Below the pieces are notes generated by a model. It had not been told where the DNA came from and made no database searches. It worked only from the letters and a program-made list of their open reading frames with translations. This document shows, piece by piece, positions 17,228 to 25,242 of a DNA stretch of 64,000 nucleotides (positions within the stretch are counted from its first letter, which is position 1; each line of letters starts with the position of its first letter). The position numbers and the translations under genes were made by a program. Source of the DNA: JAFKFJ01 sp963786445 (GTDB taxonomy: Bacteria; Pseudomonadota; Alphaproteobacteria; Acetobacterales; Acetobacteraceae); assembly GCA_963786445.1 (NCBI GenBank), contig CAWAZU010000001.1, positions 62,001-126,000 of the forward strand, given 5' to 3'.

Positions 17228-17539
17228 TCAGCTTCCGAGCGCGCGCGCCAGCGCCGCCTTGTCCATGCGCGCGCGTCCGGCGATGCCGCGTCGTTTCGCC
17301 TCCTCATAGAGTTCCGCCCGGGTCGGTTCGGTCGCGTTCTCGCGCTGCTTGGTGCGCTTGAGGCGCCGGCGGTTCTGTTCCGGCGACTGCTCGCGGGACG
17401 CGCCGGCCTCCGACAGGCCGATCGCGACCGCCTGTTTCGGGTTGCGCACCTTGCGGCCGTGGCTTGCCAGCTCGCCGTGCTTGAACTCGTGCATCACGCG
17501 GCCGACGGTTGCCTTCTGCGCGCGGTTCTGCCTTGCCAT
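17228..17539 (-). CDS. DUF6496 domain-containing small basic protein
   Basis: A 103-residue, Lys/Arg-rich protein. It begins ARQNRAQKATVGRVMHEFKH and contains GRKVRNPKQAVAIGLSEAG, the conserved block of DUF6496 proteins, which are of unknown function and perhaps nucleic-acid associated by charge. The C-terminus (RAELYEEAKRRGIAGRARMD) resembles a short Rho-N/SAP-like helix pair. AGGAGG-like sequence precedes the ATG. It stands alone between the GntR gene and the FAD oxidoreductase gene. Confidence 0.75.
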   Translation of the reverse strand: MARQNRAQKATVGRVMHEFKHGELASHGRKVRNPKQAVAIGLSEAGASREQSPEQNRRRLKRTKQRENATEPTRAELYEEAKRRGIAGRARMDKAALARALGS

Positions 17540-17591
17540 CGCTGCCTCCTTGCTGTCGCGGCATGCGCCCGCGCAACGCAGGGACGGCGGG

Positions 17592-18974
17592 TCAGTTCAG
17601 GAACATCTTGCCGGGGTTGAGGATGCCGCGCGGATCGAGCGTGGCCTTCAGCGAGCGCATCACCGCCAGCGCCTCGGCGCCGTGCTCCTGTTCGAGGAAC
17701 TCGCGCTTGCCGATCCCGACGCCGTGCTCGCCGCTGCACGAGCCGCCGAGCGCCAGCGCGCGTGCGACCAGTTTCCGGTCGAGCGCCCAGGCGCGGGCCA
17801 GCCCGTCCGGCTCCGGCGGCACCAGGATCAGGGCGTGGAAATTGCCGTCGCCGACATGGCCGACGATCGGCGCCGACAGCCCGGATTCCAGGATGTCGCG
17901 CTTCGCCGCCAGCACCGCCTCGGCCAGCCGCGAGATCGGCACGATGCTGTCGGTGGTCAGCCCCTTGTGCCCCGGCTGCATCGCCATGCAGGCCCAGTAG
18001 CAGTCATGCCGCGCCTGCCACAGCTTTGTTCGTGTCTCCGGGTCGCTCGCCCAGCGGAAGCCGCGCGCGCCGAAGCCGGCGGCGATCTCTTCCGCGCCGG
18101 CGGCCTGTTCGGCGACCGACGCGGCGGTGCCGTGGAACTCGAACAGCAGCGTCGGCGCCGCCTCCAGCCCCTCCAGCTTCGAGTAGGCGATGCAGGCGCC
18201 CATCTGCACGTCGTCGAGCAGTTCGATGCGTGCCACCGGGATGCCCGCCTGCATCACCGCGATCACGGTCTCGACCGCGCCTTCCAGTTCGGAAAACTGG
18301 CAGGTGGCGACGCTGGCCGCCTCGGGGATGCCGTGCAGGCGGAGCTGGATCTCGGTGATGACGCCGAGCGTGCCCTCCGAGCCGATGAACAGCCGCGTCA
18401 GGTCGTAGCCGGTCGCGGATTTGCGCACCCGCCCGCCGGTGCGGATCACCCGCCCGTCCGCCAGCACCACCGTCAGGCCCAGCACGTTCTCGCGGATGGT
18501 GCCGTAGCGGACGGCGTTGGTGCCGCTGGCCCGCGTCGCGCACATGCCGCCGATCGTCGCCTCGCCGGCGCCCGGATCGACCGGGAAGAACAGGCCCTGG
18601 TCGCGCAGGTGCCGGTTGAGCGCCACCCGCGTCACCCCGGCCTCGATGCGGCAGTCCATGTCGGCCTGGTTCACTTCCAGCACGCGCGTCATGCGGGTCA
18701 GGTCGAGGCTGATGCCGCCGCGCACCGGCGTGACATGCCCCTCCAGCGAGGTGCCGGCGCCGAACGGCACCACCGGCACGCCCTGCGCGTGGCAGAGCGC
18801 CAGCAGGCGGGCCACCTCCTCGGTGGTGTCCACGAACGCCACCGCGTCGGGCAGGCGCGGCGGGTGGGCGTCCTCGCCGTGGCTGTGCTGCTCGCACAGC
18901 GCAGCGTTGCGGCTGATGCGCGCGCCGAGGAAGCCTGTTGCCTCGGCGATCACGGTCTCGACAGGGCTTGCCAT
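17592..18974 (-). CDS. FAD-binding oxidoreductase (GlcD / D-lactate dehydrogenase type)
   Basis: A 460-residue flavoprotein of the vanillyl-alcohol-oxidase superfamily, oxidising a 2-hydroxy acid to the 2-oxo acid. FAD-binding PCMH features: VPVVPFGAGTSLEGHVTPVR, GEATIGGMCATRASGTNAVR, YGTIRENVLGLTVVLADGRV, GYDLTRLFIGSEGTLGVITE. The C-terminal cap has GHVGDGNFHALILVPPE and GSCSGEHGVGIGKREFLE, typical of D-lactate/glycolate dehydrogenases. It is transcribed away from the HpcH aldolase gene across a 93-base divergent gap, and could oxidise lactate or glycolate formed from aldolase products (lactaldehyde route), which is inference. Confidence 0.9.
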   Translation of the reverse strand: MASPVETVIAEATGFLGARISRNAALCEQHSHGEDAHPPRLPDAVAFVDTTEEVARLLALCHAQGVPVVPFGAGTSLEGHVTPVRGGISLDLTRMTRVLEVNQADMDCRIEAGVTRVALNRHLRDQGLFFPVDPGAGEATIGGMCATRASGTNAVRYGTIRENVLGLTVVLADGRVIRTGGRVRKSATGYDLTRLFIGSEGTLGVITEIQLRLHGIPEAASVATCQFSELEGAVETVIAVMQAGIPVARIELLDDVQMGACIAYSKLEGLEAAPTLLFEFHGTAASVAEQAAGAEEIAAGFGARGFRWASDPETRTKLWQARHDCYWACMAMQPGHKGLTTDSIVPISRLAEAVLAAKRDILESGLSAPIVGHVGDGNFHALILVPPEPDGLARAWALDRKLVARALALGGSCSGEHGVGIGKREFLEQEHGAEALAVMRSLKATLDPRGILNPGKMFLN

Positions 18975-19067
18975 TCTCCGGTCCCAGGACTGCGCCGCGC
19001 GAATTGACCCCACCCCGCCCGGCGCCTAGCGTGCCGCGGCGCGGAACGGCAGGGGAAGCACGCGGCG

Positions 19068-19841
19068 ATGGCCAACAACGTCAAACGCATCTGGGCCGCC
19101 GGCAGGGCCGTGGTCAATGGCTGGCTCGCCATCCCGTCCGGCTTTTCGGCCGAAGTCATGGCGCAGTGCGGGTTCGATTCCGTTACCGTCGATCTGCAGC
19201 ACGGCGTGCAGGACTATCACTCGATGGTCGCCTGCTTTCAGGCCATGCAGGCGCATCCGGTGACGCCGATGGTGCGCGTGCCATGGAACGAGCCGGGGAT
19301 CATCGGCAAAGTGCTGGACGCCGGCGCCTATGGCGTGATCTGCCCGATGATCAACACGGCCGAGCAGGCCGCCGCCTTCGTCTCGGCCGCGAAATATCCG
19401 CCGCGCGGCACCCGCAGCAACGGCCCGATCCGCATGGTCGCCTACGGCCAGCCGAGTTCCTACCAGCAGACCGCCAACGAGGAGGTGCTCTGCCTGCCGA
19501 TGATCGAGACGCGCGAGGCGGTGGCCAACCTCGACGCGATCCTCGACACGCCGGGCATTGCCGGCGTCTATATCGGCCCCTCCGACCTCGGCTTCTCGCA
19601 CGGGCTGGTGCCCCGGCTCGACCGGGACGAGCCGGAGATCCTGGCGATCTTCGAGCGCGTGATCGCCGGCTGCGAGGCGCGCGGGCTGAAGGCCGGCATC
19701 CACACCGGCGGCGCCCCCTATGCGGTGCGTGCGATCGGCATGGGTTTTCGCCTCGTCTCGATCGCCAACGATTCCGGGCTGATGGCGATGGCGGCGCGCA
19801 ATGCCGTCGCCAGCGTCCGCCACGACACGCCGCTCGCCTGA
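19068..19841 (+). CDS. HpcH/HpaI aldolase family protein (2-keto-3-deoxy-sugar-acid aldolase type)
   Basis: A 257-residue class II pyruvate aldolase. Core motifs: NGWLAIPSGFSAEVMAQCGF, SVTVDLQHGVQDY (catalytic region), PMVRVPWNEPGIIGKVLDAG, GVICPMINTAEQAAAFV with CPMI, LPMIETREAVANLDAIL (metal-binding Glu) and GVYIGPSDLGFSHG (metal-binding Asp). Such enzymes split 2-keto-3-deoxy-L-rhamnonate and similar acids into pyruvate and an aldehyde. It precedes the UxaA-family gene by 19 bases and faces away from the GlcD-like gene. Confidence 0.88.
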   Translation: MANNVKRIWAAGRAVVNGWLAIPSGFSAEVMAQCGFDSVTVDLQHGVQDYHSMVACFQAMQAHPVTPMVRVPWNEPGIIGKVLDAGAYGVICPMINTAEQAAAFVSAAKYPPRGTRSNGPIRMVAYGQPSSYQQTANEEVLCLPMIETREAVANLDAILDTPGIAGVYIGPSDLGFSHGLVPRLDRDEPEILAIFERVIAGCEARGLKAGIHTGGAPYAVRAIGMGFRLVSIANDSGLMAMAARNAVASVRHDTPLA

Positions 19842-19860
19842 GACCACCGGAGACCGCGCC

Positions 19861-21384
19861 ATGCCCCCGCCCCCCGTGATCCGCCTGCATCCCGACGACG
19901 GCGTGGTGATCGCCCGCGCCACCCTGCTGCCGGGCGCGCCGGTGGCCGACGGCGTGGCCGCCGCCACGCGCATCCCCGCCGGGCACAAGGTCGCGGTGCG
20001 TCCGCACGCCGTCGGCGAGCCGATCCGCCGCTACGGCCAGATCATCGGCTTTGCCACCGCCGCGATCGCGCCGGGCGAGCACGTCCATGTCCACAATTGC
20101 GGCATGGGCGATTTTGCCAAGGACTATGCGTTCGGCGAGGCGGCGCGGCCGACGGCGTTCATCGATCCGCCGGCAACGTTCGAAGGCATCGTGCGGCCGG
20201 ACGGGCGGGTGGCGACGCGCAACTACATCGGCATCCTGACCAGCGTGAACTGTTCGGCGCACGTCGCGAGCGTGGTCGCCGACTACTTCAAGCGCAATCC
20301 CTACACCGGCGCCGATCCGCTGGCCGACTTCCCGAACGTCGATGGCGTGGTGGCGCTGACGCACAAGACCGGCTGCGGCATGACCATGGGCGAGCCGCTG
20401 ACGGTGCTGCGCCGCACGCTCGGCGGCTTCGCCCGCCACGTCAATTTCCACAGCGTCATCGTCATGGGCCTCGGCTGCGAGGTGAACCAGATCGGCGGGC
20501 TGATGTCCGAACAGCACCTCGCCGGCCGGCTGCGCAAGATGGACATCCAGGAGATGGGCGGCTCGCGCAAAACCGTCGCCGCCGGCATCGACTTCGTGAA
20601 AGAGACATTGCAGGACGCCAATCGCGTCGCGCGCGCGGCGGTGCCGGTGAGTCACCTGACCGTCGCGCTGCAATGCGGCGGGTCGGACGGCTATTCCGGC
20701 GTGTCGGCCAACCCCGCGCTGGGCGCTGCCAGCGATCTCGTCGTGCGCAACGGCGGTGCCGTGATCCTGTCCGAGACGCCGGAGACCTACGGCGCCGAGC
20801 ACCTGCTGACGCGCCGCGCGGTGTCGCGCGAGGTGGGCGAGAAGCTCGTCGATCTGATGCGCTGGTGGGAGGAGTACACCAAGCGCGAGGGTGCGGAGAT
20901 GAACGCCAATCCCTCGCCCGGCAACAAGGCCGGCGGGCTGACCACGATCCTCGAAAAATCGCTGGGCGCGATGGCGAAGGGCGGCAGCACCAACCTGGTC
21001 GAAGTGGTGCGCTATGCCGAGCCGGTGACGGCGCGCGGCTTCGTGTTCATGGACACGCCCGGCTTCGATCCGGTGGCGGCGACCGGGCAGGTGGCGGGCG
21101 GGGCGAACCTCGTCTGCTTCACCACCGGCCGCGGCAGCGTGTTCGGCTGCAAGCCGGCGCCATCGATCAAGCTCGCCACCAACACGCCGATGTACGCGCG
21201 CATGCAGGACGACATGGACGTGAACTGCGGCCCCATCCTCGACGGCGACGAGACGGTGCAGCAATGCGGTGCGCGCATTTTCGATCTCATCCTGCGGGTG
21301 GCAAGCGGCGAGCGGACCAAGAGCGAGCAGTTCGATTTCGGCGCCGCCGAGTTCGCGCCCTGGCAGCTCGGCGCGACGATGTAG
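19861..21384 (+). CDS. UxaA family hydro-lyase (altronate/galactarate dehydratase type)
   Basis: A 507-residue iron-dependent sugar-acid dehydratase. N-terminal SAF domain (RLHPDDGVVIARATLLPGA to HVHNCGMGDFAKDYAFG, residues 1-92), then the large GD_AH region: GYVRPDG-type FEGIVRPDGRVATRNYIGI, LTHKTGCGMTMGEPLTVLRR, IVMGLGCEVNQIGGLM, ALQCGGSDGYSGVSANPALG, NPSPGNKAGGLTTILEKSLG and FTTGRGSVFGCKPAPSIKLA. Full length for the family. It removes water from an aldonate such as altronate or galactarate to give a 2-keto-3-deoxy acid, the likely substrate of the aldolase encoded just upstream. Confidence 0.88.
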   Translation: MPPPPVIRLHPDDGVVIARATLLPGAPVADGVAAATRIPAGHKVAVRPHAVGEPIRRYGQIIGFATAAIAPGEHVHVHNCGMGDFAKDYAFGEAARPTAFIDPPATFEGIVRPDGRVATRNYIGILTSVNCSAHVASVVADYFKRNPYTGADPLADFPNVDGVVALTHKTGCGMTMGEPLTVLRRTLGGFARHVNFHSVIVMGLGCEVNQIGGLMSEQHLAGRLRKMDIQEMGGSRKTVAAGIDFVKETLQDANRVARAAVPVSHLTVALQCGGSDGYSGVSANPALGAASDLVVRNGGAVILSETPETYGAEHLLTRRAVSREVGEKLVDLMRWWEEYTKREGAEMNANPSPGNKAGGLTTILEKSLGAMAKGGSTNLVEVVRYAEPVTARGFVFMDTPGFDPVAATGQVAGGANLVCFTTGRGSVFGCKPAPSIKLATNTPMYARMQDDMDVNCGPILDGDETVQQCGARIFDLILRVASGERTKSEQFDFGAAEFAPWQLGATM

Positions 21385-21393
21385 CGGCGCCGG

Positions 21394-21720
21394 TCAGGGC
21401 GGCGGCGCCACCGCGGTATGTTCCTCGACAAACGCCGACTGCGCTTCGCCGAGGAATTTCAGCCGGTCTTCGCGCAGGCGGGTGGCATGCGGCTCGGCGG
21501 CGAAGGCACGGTCGGCGGCCTCGATGCTGTCGAACCAGAGTTCGCCGACGCCGTCCCAGGCGGCATCGTCCGGCGTCCATCGCTGCACGACGCCGAAGCG
21601 CAGCCCGCGCAGGCCGGGCAGTTGGCGCACGATGTCGGCGTGCGGCCCCATCCAGTGGGCCAGGAACGCCTCGCGGCTCATGCCGGGCTTGCGGCGCACC
21701 AGGCTGACGCGCTTGATCAT
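21394..21720 (-). CDS. EthD domain-containing protein
   Basis: A 108-residue dimeric alpha+beta-barrel protein. MIKRVSLVRRKPGMSREAFL, then HWMGPHADIVRQLPGLRGLR and ELWFDSIEAADRAFA form the EthD pattern seen in small accessory proteins of oxidative or dehydratase pathways; catalytic role usually undefined. Its ATG overlaps the stop of the upstream VOC gene (ATGA), so the two are coupled. It converges on the UxaA gene with only 9 bases between stops. Confidence 0.82.
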   Translation of the reverse strand: MIKRVSLVRRKPGMSREAFLAHWMGPHADIVRQLPGLRGLRFGVVQRWTPDDAAWDGVGELWFDSIEAADRAFAAEPHATRLREDRLKFLGEAQSAFVEEHTAVAPPP

Positions 21721-22202
21721 CGCCCGCCTCGCGCCGCGGGCGGCTGGAACAGTTCCAGCGTGATGCCGTCATGGATGCGCAGATAGCTGGCGCGCGCGCC
21801 GGCGTTCGGCCCGTCGGTGACGGTCACCGGCCCCGCCTGCACAACGGGGCGTGCGCCGAGCGCGACCGCGCGCGCGAACGCGGCGGCACAGTCGGCGACG
21901 GCGAGGCAGAGATGCACGTTGCCCGGGTTGGCGGTGGCCTCCGGGTTCGCTGCCTTGTCGGCGGTCCGGTATTCCAGCAGCTCCAGCACGATGCCGCCCG
22001 GCAGGTCGAGGAACGCCGCGTCGATCGCCACGCCGGGATAGCCGACATGCCGGCCGAGATAGGGCTTTTCCAGCAGCGCCCGCCAGCGCCGCGGCGTTCC
22101 CAGAAAATCCTCCCAGAAGGCCAGCGCCCGGTCGAGGCTCGCGACGCTCATCCCGACATGGTGGGTCCGCGCGATCGTGTGCGGGGGAAGTGCGTCGGCC
22201 AT
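21717..22202 (-). CDS. VOC family (glyoxalase/bleomycin-resistance fold) protein
   Basis: About 161 residues with two beta-alpha-beta-beta-beta modules: THHVGMSVASLDRALAFWED with the first metal-ligand His, then IVLELLEYR with the Glu, HLCLAVADCAAAFARAVALG with the second His, and a terminal LRIHDGITLELFQPP with the second Glu. All four ligand positions of a metal-dependent VOC enzyme are present. It could be an epimerase, lyase or dioxygenase. It is divergent from the SDR operon; a small inverted repeat lies about 28 bases upstream of its start. Confidence 0.83.
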   Translation of the reverse strand: MADALPPHTIARTHHVGMSVASLDRALAFWEDFLGTPRRWRALLEKPYLGRHVGYPGVAIDAAFLDLPGGIVLELLEYRTADKAANPEATANPGNVHLCLAVADCAAAFARAVALGARPVVQAGPVTVTDGPNAGARASYLRIHDGITLELFQPPAARGGR

Positions 22203-22229
22203 CGTGACCCTCCTGGCCGCCATCCTGGC

Positions 22230-22244
22230 ATCGTTTCCAACGAT
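22230..22244. promoter_or_regulatory. Inverted repeat in the divergent gap, possible operator
   Basis: ATCGTT, spacer TCC, AACGAT: a perfect 6-bp-arm palindrome between the divergent VOC and SDR genes, 28 bases upstream of the VOC start. Size and spacing suit a dimeric regulator of the GntR or LacI class. No assignment to a specific regulator is possible. Confidence 0.4.
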
Positions 22245-22353
22245 AGCGGTGCCGGCCGGCACCGGCAAGCCATTGCCGCGGTTGCGCAGTTCCGAACCCC
22301 TGCATCGACGGTGGTGGGATGTCGCGGCATCCCGGAACGGTCGCCGCGGGGGG

Positions 22354-22383
22354 TTGCGGGGTGCGATAACGTTTCAATATACT
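22354..22383 (+). promoter_or_regulatory. Candidate sigma-70 promoter for the SDR-to-ABC sugar operon
   Basis: TTGCGG (-35-like), an 18-base spacer and TATACT (-10, five of six matches), 42 bases upstream of the SDR start codon. The spacer contains GATAACGTTTC, an AT-rich near-palindrome that could be an operator. This is the only AT-rich stretch of the 222-base divergent region. Confidence 0.45.
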
Positions 22384-22424
22384 GGCCGCCCGACGCAGCG
22401 GCCGACCAGGGAGGCGAGCGATTG

Positions 22425-23177
22425 ATGGCGGAAGTTCGGGCCAGGCGGCGCGCCATCGTCACCGGCGCGGCCAGCGGCATCGGCCGTGCCGTGGCCCGAC
22501 GCCTGCTGCACGAGGACATCAGCGTGCTGGCGGTCGATATCGACGCCGCCGGCCTGCAGGACCTCGCCGCCGCCGGGTGCGAGACAATGGTCGCCGATCT
22601 CGCCGATCCGGACGCGCGCGAGCGCCTTGCCGAGCAGCATGGCCAGGGCGTGGACTATCTGGTCAACGCCGCCGGCATCATCCTCATCAAGCCGATCATG
22701 GAGATCACAGTCGCGGACTGGCGGCGGGTGCAGACCGTGAACGCCGAGGCGATCTTCTTCCTCTGCCAGCGCATCGGGCCGCGCATGCGTCCGGGCGGCG
22801 CGATCGTCAATCTCTCCTCGAGTTCGGCAAAGCTCGCGACGACGATCGAGGTCGCGGCCTATGCCGCGTCAAAAACCACGATCCTGTCGATCACCCGTTC
22901 CTTCGCGTACGCGCTGGCCTCCCGCCCGGTGCGCGTCAATGCCATCTGTCCCGGCATCGTCGAGACGGCGATGCAGGAGGCGGTGCTGCAAAAAGTCGCG
23001 CCGATGCGCGGCACGACGGCGGCGGAACTGGGCGCCGCGCGCAACAAGCAGGTGCCGCTCGGGCGCGGCGCCACGCCGGCGGAATGCGCTGGCCTGATCT
23101 GGTTCCTGCTGTCCGACGAGGCCGGCTACATGACCGGGCAGGCGATCAACTACACCGGCGGCCTGGTGACGTGGTGA
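22425..23177 (+). CDS. SDR family oxidoreductase (sugar 1-dehydrogenase candidate)
   Basis: A 250-residue short-chain dehydrogenase. The nucleotide loop VTGAASGIGRAVARRL is at residues 12-27, NAAG at 81-84, Ser cluster near 131-134 and the catalytic YAASK at 146-150; the C-terminus SDEAGYMTGQAINYTGGLVTW is canonical. An Asp after the second strand (LAVDID) favours NAD(H) over NADP(H). GGGAGG precedes the start. As first gene of an operon with a lactonase and a sugar-acid dehydratase it most likely oxidises a sugar to its lactone (as L-fucose or L-rhamnose dehydrogenases do). Confidence 0.87.
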   Translation: MAEVRARRRAIVTGAASGIGRAVARRLLHEDISVLAVDIDAAGLQDLAAAGCETMVADLADPDARERLAEQHGQGVDYLVNAAGIILIKPIMEITVADWRRVQTVNAEAIFFLCQRIGPRMRPGGAIVNLSSSSAKLATTIEVAAYAASKTTILSITRSFAYALASRPVRVNAICPGIVETAMQEAVLQKVAPMRGTTAAELGAARNKQVPLGRGATPAECAGLIWFLLSDEAGYMTGQAINYTGGLVTW

Positions 23178-23193
23178 ACCAAGGGAGGATGCA

Positions 23194-24072
23194 ATGAAAA
23201 AGCCGATCACCGTCTGCACATCCGGACTCGGTCACCCCGAAGGTCCCTACGAACTCGACGACGGCCGGGTGATCTACGCCAACTCCTATGCCAGCGAGAT
23301 CGGCGTGTGGGACCCGCGCACCGGCAAGGCCGGCACCTACGCGCATGTCGGCGGCGGCCCCAACGCCTGCATGCTGGGCAGCGACGGCTGCATCTATTCG
23401 ACGCAGACCCCGAATGTCGGCGCCTGGATCGCGCCCGAGCACCGCCCGCCGTCGATCCAGAGGACTACGCCGTCCGGCAAGGTCGAAGTGCTGGTCAGCG
23501 AAGCGGACGGCGTGAAGTTCGACGGGCCGAACGACCTCACCTTCGCGCCGGACGGGCGGCTGTGGTTCACCAACTCCGGCGACTGGAACGCGGCCGAGAA
23601 GCCGCATCCCGGGCGCATCGTGGTGGTCGAGGCCAATGGCGTCGCGCACATCGTCGAGGAGCTCGACCACGTCTATCCCAACGGCATCGTCGCCGAGCCG
23701 GACGGCGCGATCGTCTGGGTGGAGTTGTACACGCTGCGCGTGGTCCGCCGCACGCCGGACGGGCGCAAGACGGTGATCGCGACGCTGCGCGAGGGTCACA
23801 TCCCCGACGGATTGAAGCTCGACGTTGACGGCAATTTCTGGATCACCACCGTTATCTCCGGCGGCGTCGATGTGCTGCGCAAGGACGGTACCTGGCTCGA
23901 TTTCCTGGAGACCGGCGGCACCATCCTCAACTGCGGGTTCGGCAAAGGCGGAAAACTGTTCTGCTGCGACATGGGGCCGTTCGACACCACGGGCGCCGCG
24001 ATGAGCGGTCGGCTGATCCGCGTCGATGTCGGCGTCGAGGGCATGCCGCTCTTTCGCGGCGCGATCGGCTGA
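23194..24072 (+). CDS. SMP-30/gluconolactonase/LRE family protein (sugar lactonase)
   Basis: A 292-residue six-bladed propeller. It opens GLGHPEGPYELDDGRVIYAN with the metal-ligand Glu of the family (EGP), has KFDGPNDLTFAPDGRLWFTN with the ligand Asn and NDL core, HVYPNGIVAEPDGAIVWVEL and HIPDGLKLDVDGNFWITTV with the ligand Asp. These are the usual calcium/zinc positions of SMP-30 lactonases. It follows the SDR gene by 16 bases with AGGGAGG in the gap, and should hydrolyse the lactone made by that enzyme to the free aldonate. Confidence 0.88.
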   Translation: MKKPITVCTSGLGHPEGPYELDDGRVIYANSYASEIGVWDPRTGKAGTYAHVGGGPNACMLGSDGCIYSTQTPNVGAWIAPEHRPPSIQRTTPSGKVEVLVSEADGVKFDGPNDLTFAPDGRLWFTNSGDWNAAEKPHPGRIVVVEANGVAHIVEELDHVYPNGIVAEPDGAIVWVELYTLRVVRRTPDGRKTVIATLREGHIPDGLKLDVDGNFWITTVISGGVDVLRKDGTWLDFLETGGTILNCGFGKGGKLFCCDMGPFDTTGAAMSGRLIRVDVGVEGMPLFRGAIG

Positions 24073-24081
24073 GCCGCCGCC

Positions 24082-25218
24082 ATGCGCATCGCGAAGATCG
24101 AGGCGATCCCGGTCAGCTATCCCGAGCCGAACGATTTCGACGCGCTCCGGCATCTCTGCCTTGCGAAAATCACGGCGGATGACGGGCAGGTCGGCTGGGG
24201 CGAGTCGATCACGCAGTTCCCGGAGGCGAATTTCGCCGCGAAAGCGATCATCGAAGGCATGGCGCCGAACCTGATCGGCAAGGACCCGGTGCAGACCGAG
24301 ACGCTATGGCGGCAGAACAAGCAGCAGGCATGGTGGTACGGCTACCACGGCGGAATCGCTTCGTACGCCGTTGCCGCGATCGACATCGCGCTGTGGGACC
24401 TGAAGGGCAAGGCGCTCGGCCGCAGCGTGCTCGACCTGCTCGGCGGACCGGTGCATGAGCGGCTGCCGGCGATCGCCTCCTGCCACGCGCATTACGAGCA
24501 GATCGAGGACATGGCGGAGGAGACCGCCGGCTGGATCGCGACCGGCCTGCAGGGCCTGAAGACCGGGTTCGGCAAGCGCGGCAATGCACGGCTGGGCTAC
24601 GACCACAACCGCGATGTCGCCTACGTGAAGGCGATGCGCGCAGTGCTCGGCGAGCGCATGCTGATGATCGACAACGGCATCGCGATCAAGTGGGACGTGA
24701 CCGACGCGGTACGCCGCGCCCGCGCCATGGAGGAGTACGACCTCGACTGGATCGAGGAGCCGCTCGGCGCGTGGGACCCGGAGGGCTATGCCAACCTGCG
24801 CGCAAAAACGACGACCCGCATCGCCTATGGCGAGCGCGAATGGACGCTCGAACAATTCGAGCGCGTGCTGGCGACCGGCACGGTCGATGTGATCGGCTGC
24901 GATCCCGGCCGCGCCGAAGGCATCACCGGGTTCAAGAAAGTCACGGAACGCTGCGAGTTCTACCGCCGCCAGGCGAACGCGCACGCCTGGTCGTCGGCGA
25001 TCGTCACGGCGGCGAGCCTCGCGATCTCGTTCAACTCGCCGTCCTGCAAGCTGTTCGAATTCAAGCCGCTGCGCAACCCGATGCAGCACGATCTGGTGGC
25101 GCAGCCATTCGTGCATGTCGATGGCTTCGTGTATCCGCCGGGCGGGCCGGGACTCGGCATCGAGGTGATCGAGTCGGTCGTCGATCGCTTCCGCAGCGAG
25201 AAAATACTGTCGGCCTGA
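24082..25218 (+). CDS. Mandelate racemase/muconate lactonizing enzyme family protein (sugar-acid dehydratase)
   Basis: A 378-residue enolase-superfamily protein. Capping domain residues 1-125 (ITADDGQVGWGESITQFPEA), then the barrel. A catalytic Lys pair lies near 160-165 (GLKTGFGKRG). Metal ligands are Asp 197 (MLMIDNGIAIKW), Glu 225/226 (LDWIEEPLGAWD) and Glu 251 (RIAYGERE). A HAWSSAIVTAAS segment near 306 provides a His where the family places its catalytic base. It probably dehydrates the aldonate released by the lactonase to a 2-keto-3-deoxy acid. It sits 9 bases after the lactonase gene. Confidence 0.88.
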   Translation: MRIAKIEAIPVSYPEPNDFDALRHLCLAKITADDGQVGWGESITQFPEANFAAKAIIEGMAPNLIGKDPVQTETLWRQNKQQAWWYGYHGGIASYAVAAIDIALWDLKGKALGRSVLDLLGGPVHERLPAIASCHAHYEQIEDMAEETAGWIATGLQGLKTGFGKRGNARLGYDHNRDVAYVKAMRAVLGERMLMIDNGIAIKWDVTDAVRRARAMEEYDLDWIEEPLGAWDPEGYANLRAKTTTRIAYGEREWTLEQFERVLATGTVDVIGCDPGRAEGITGFKKVTERCEFYRRQANAHAWSSAIVTAASLAISFNSPSCKLFEFKPLRNPMQHDLVAQPFVHVDGFVYPPGGPGLGIEVIESVVDRFRSEKILSA

Positions 25219-25242
25219 ACAGAAAACATCAAGGAGGGAACC

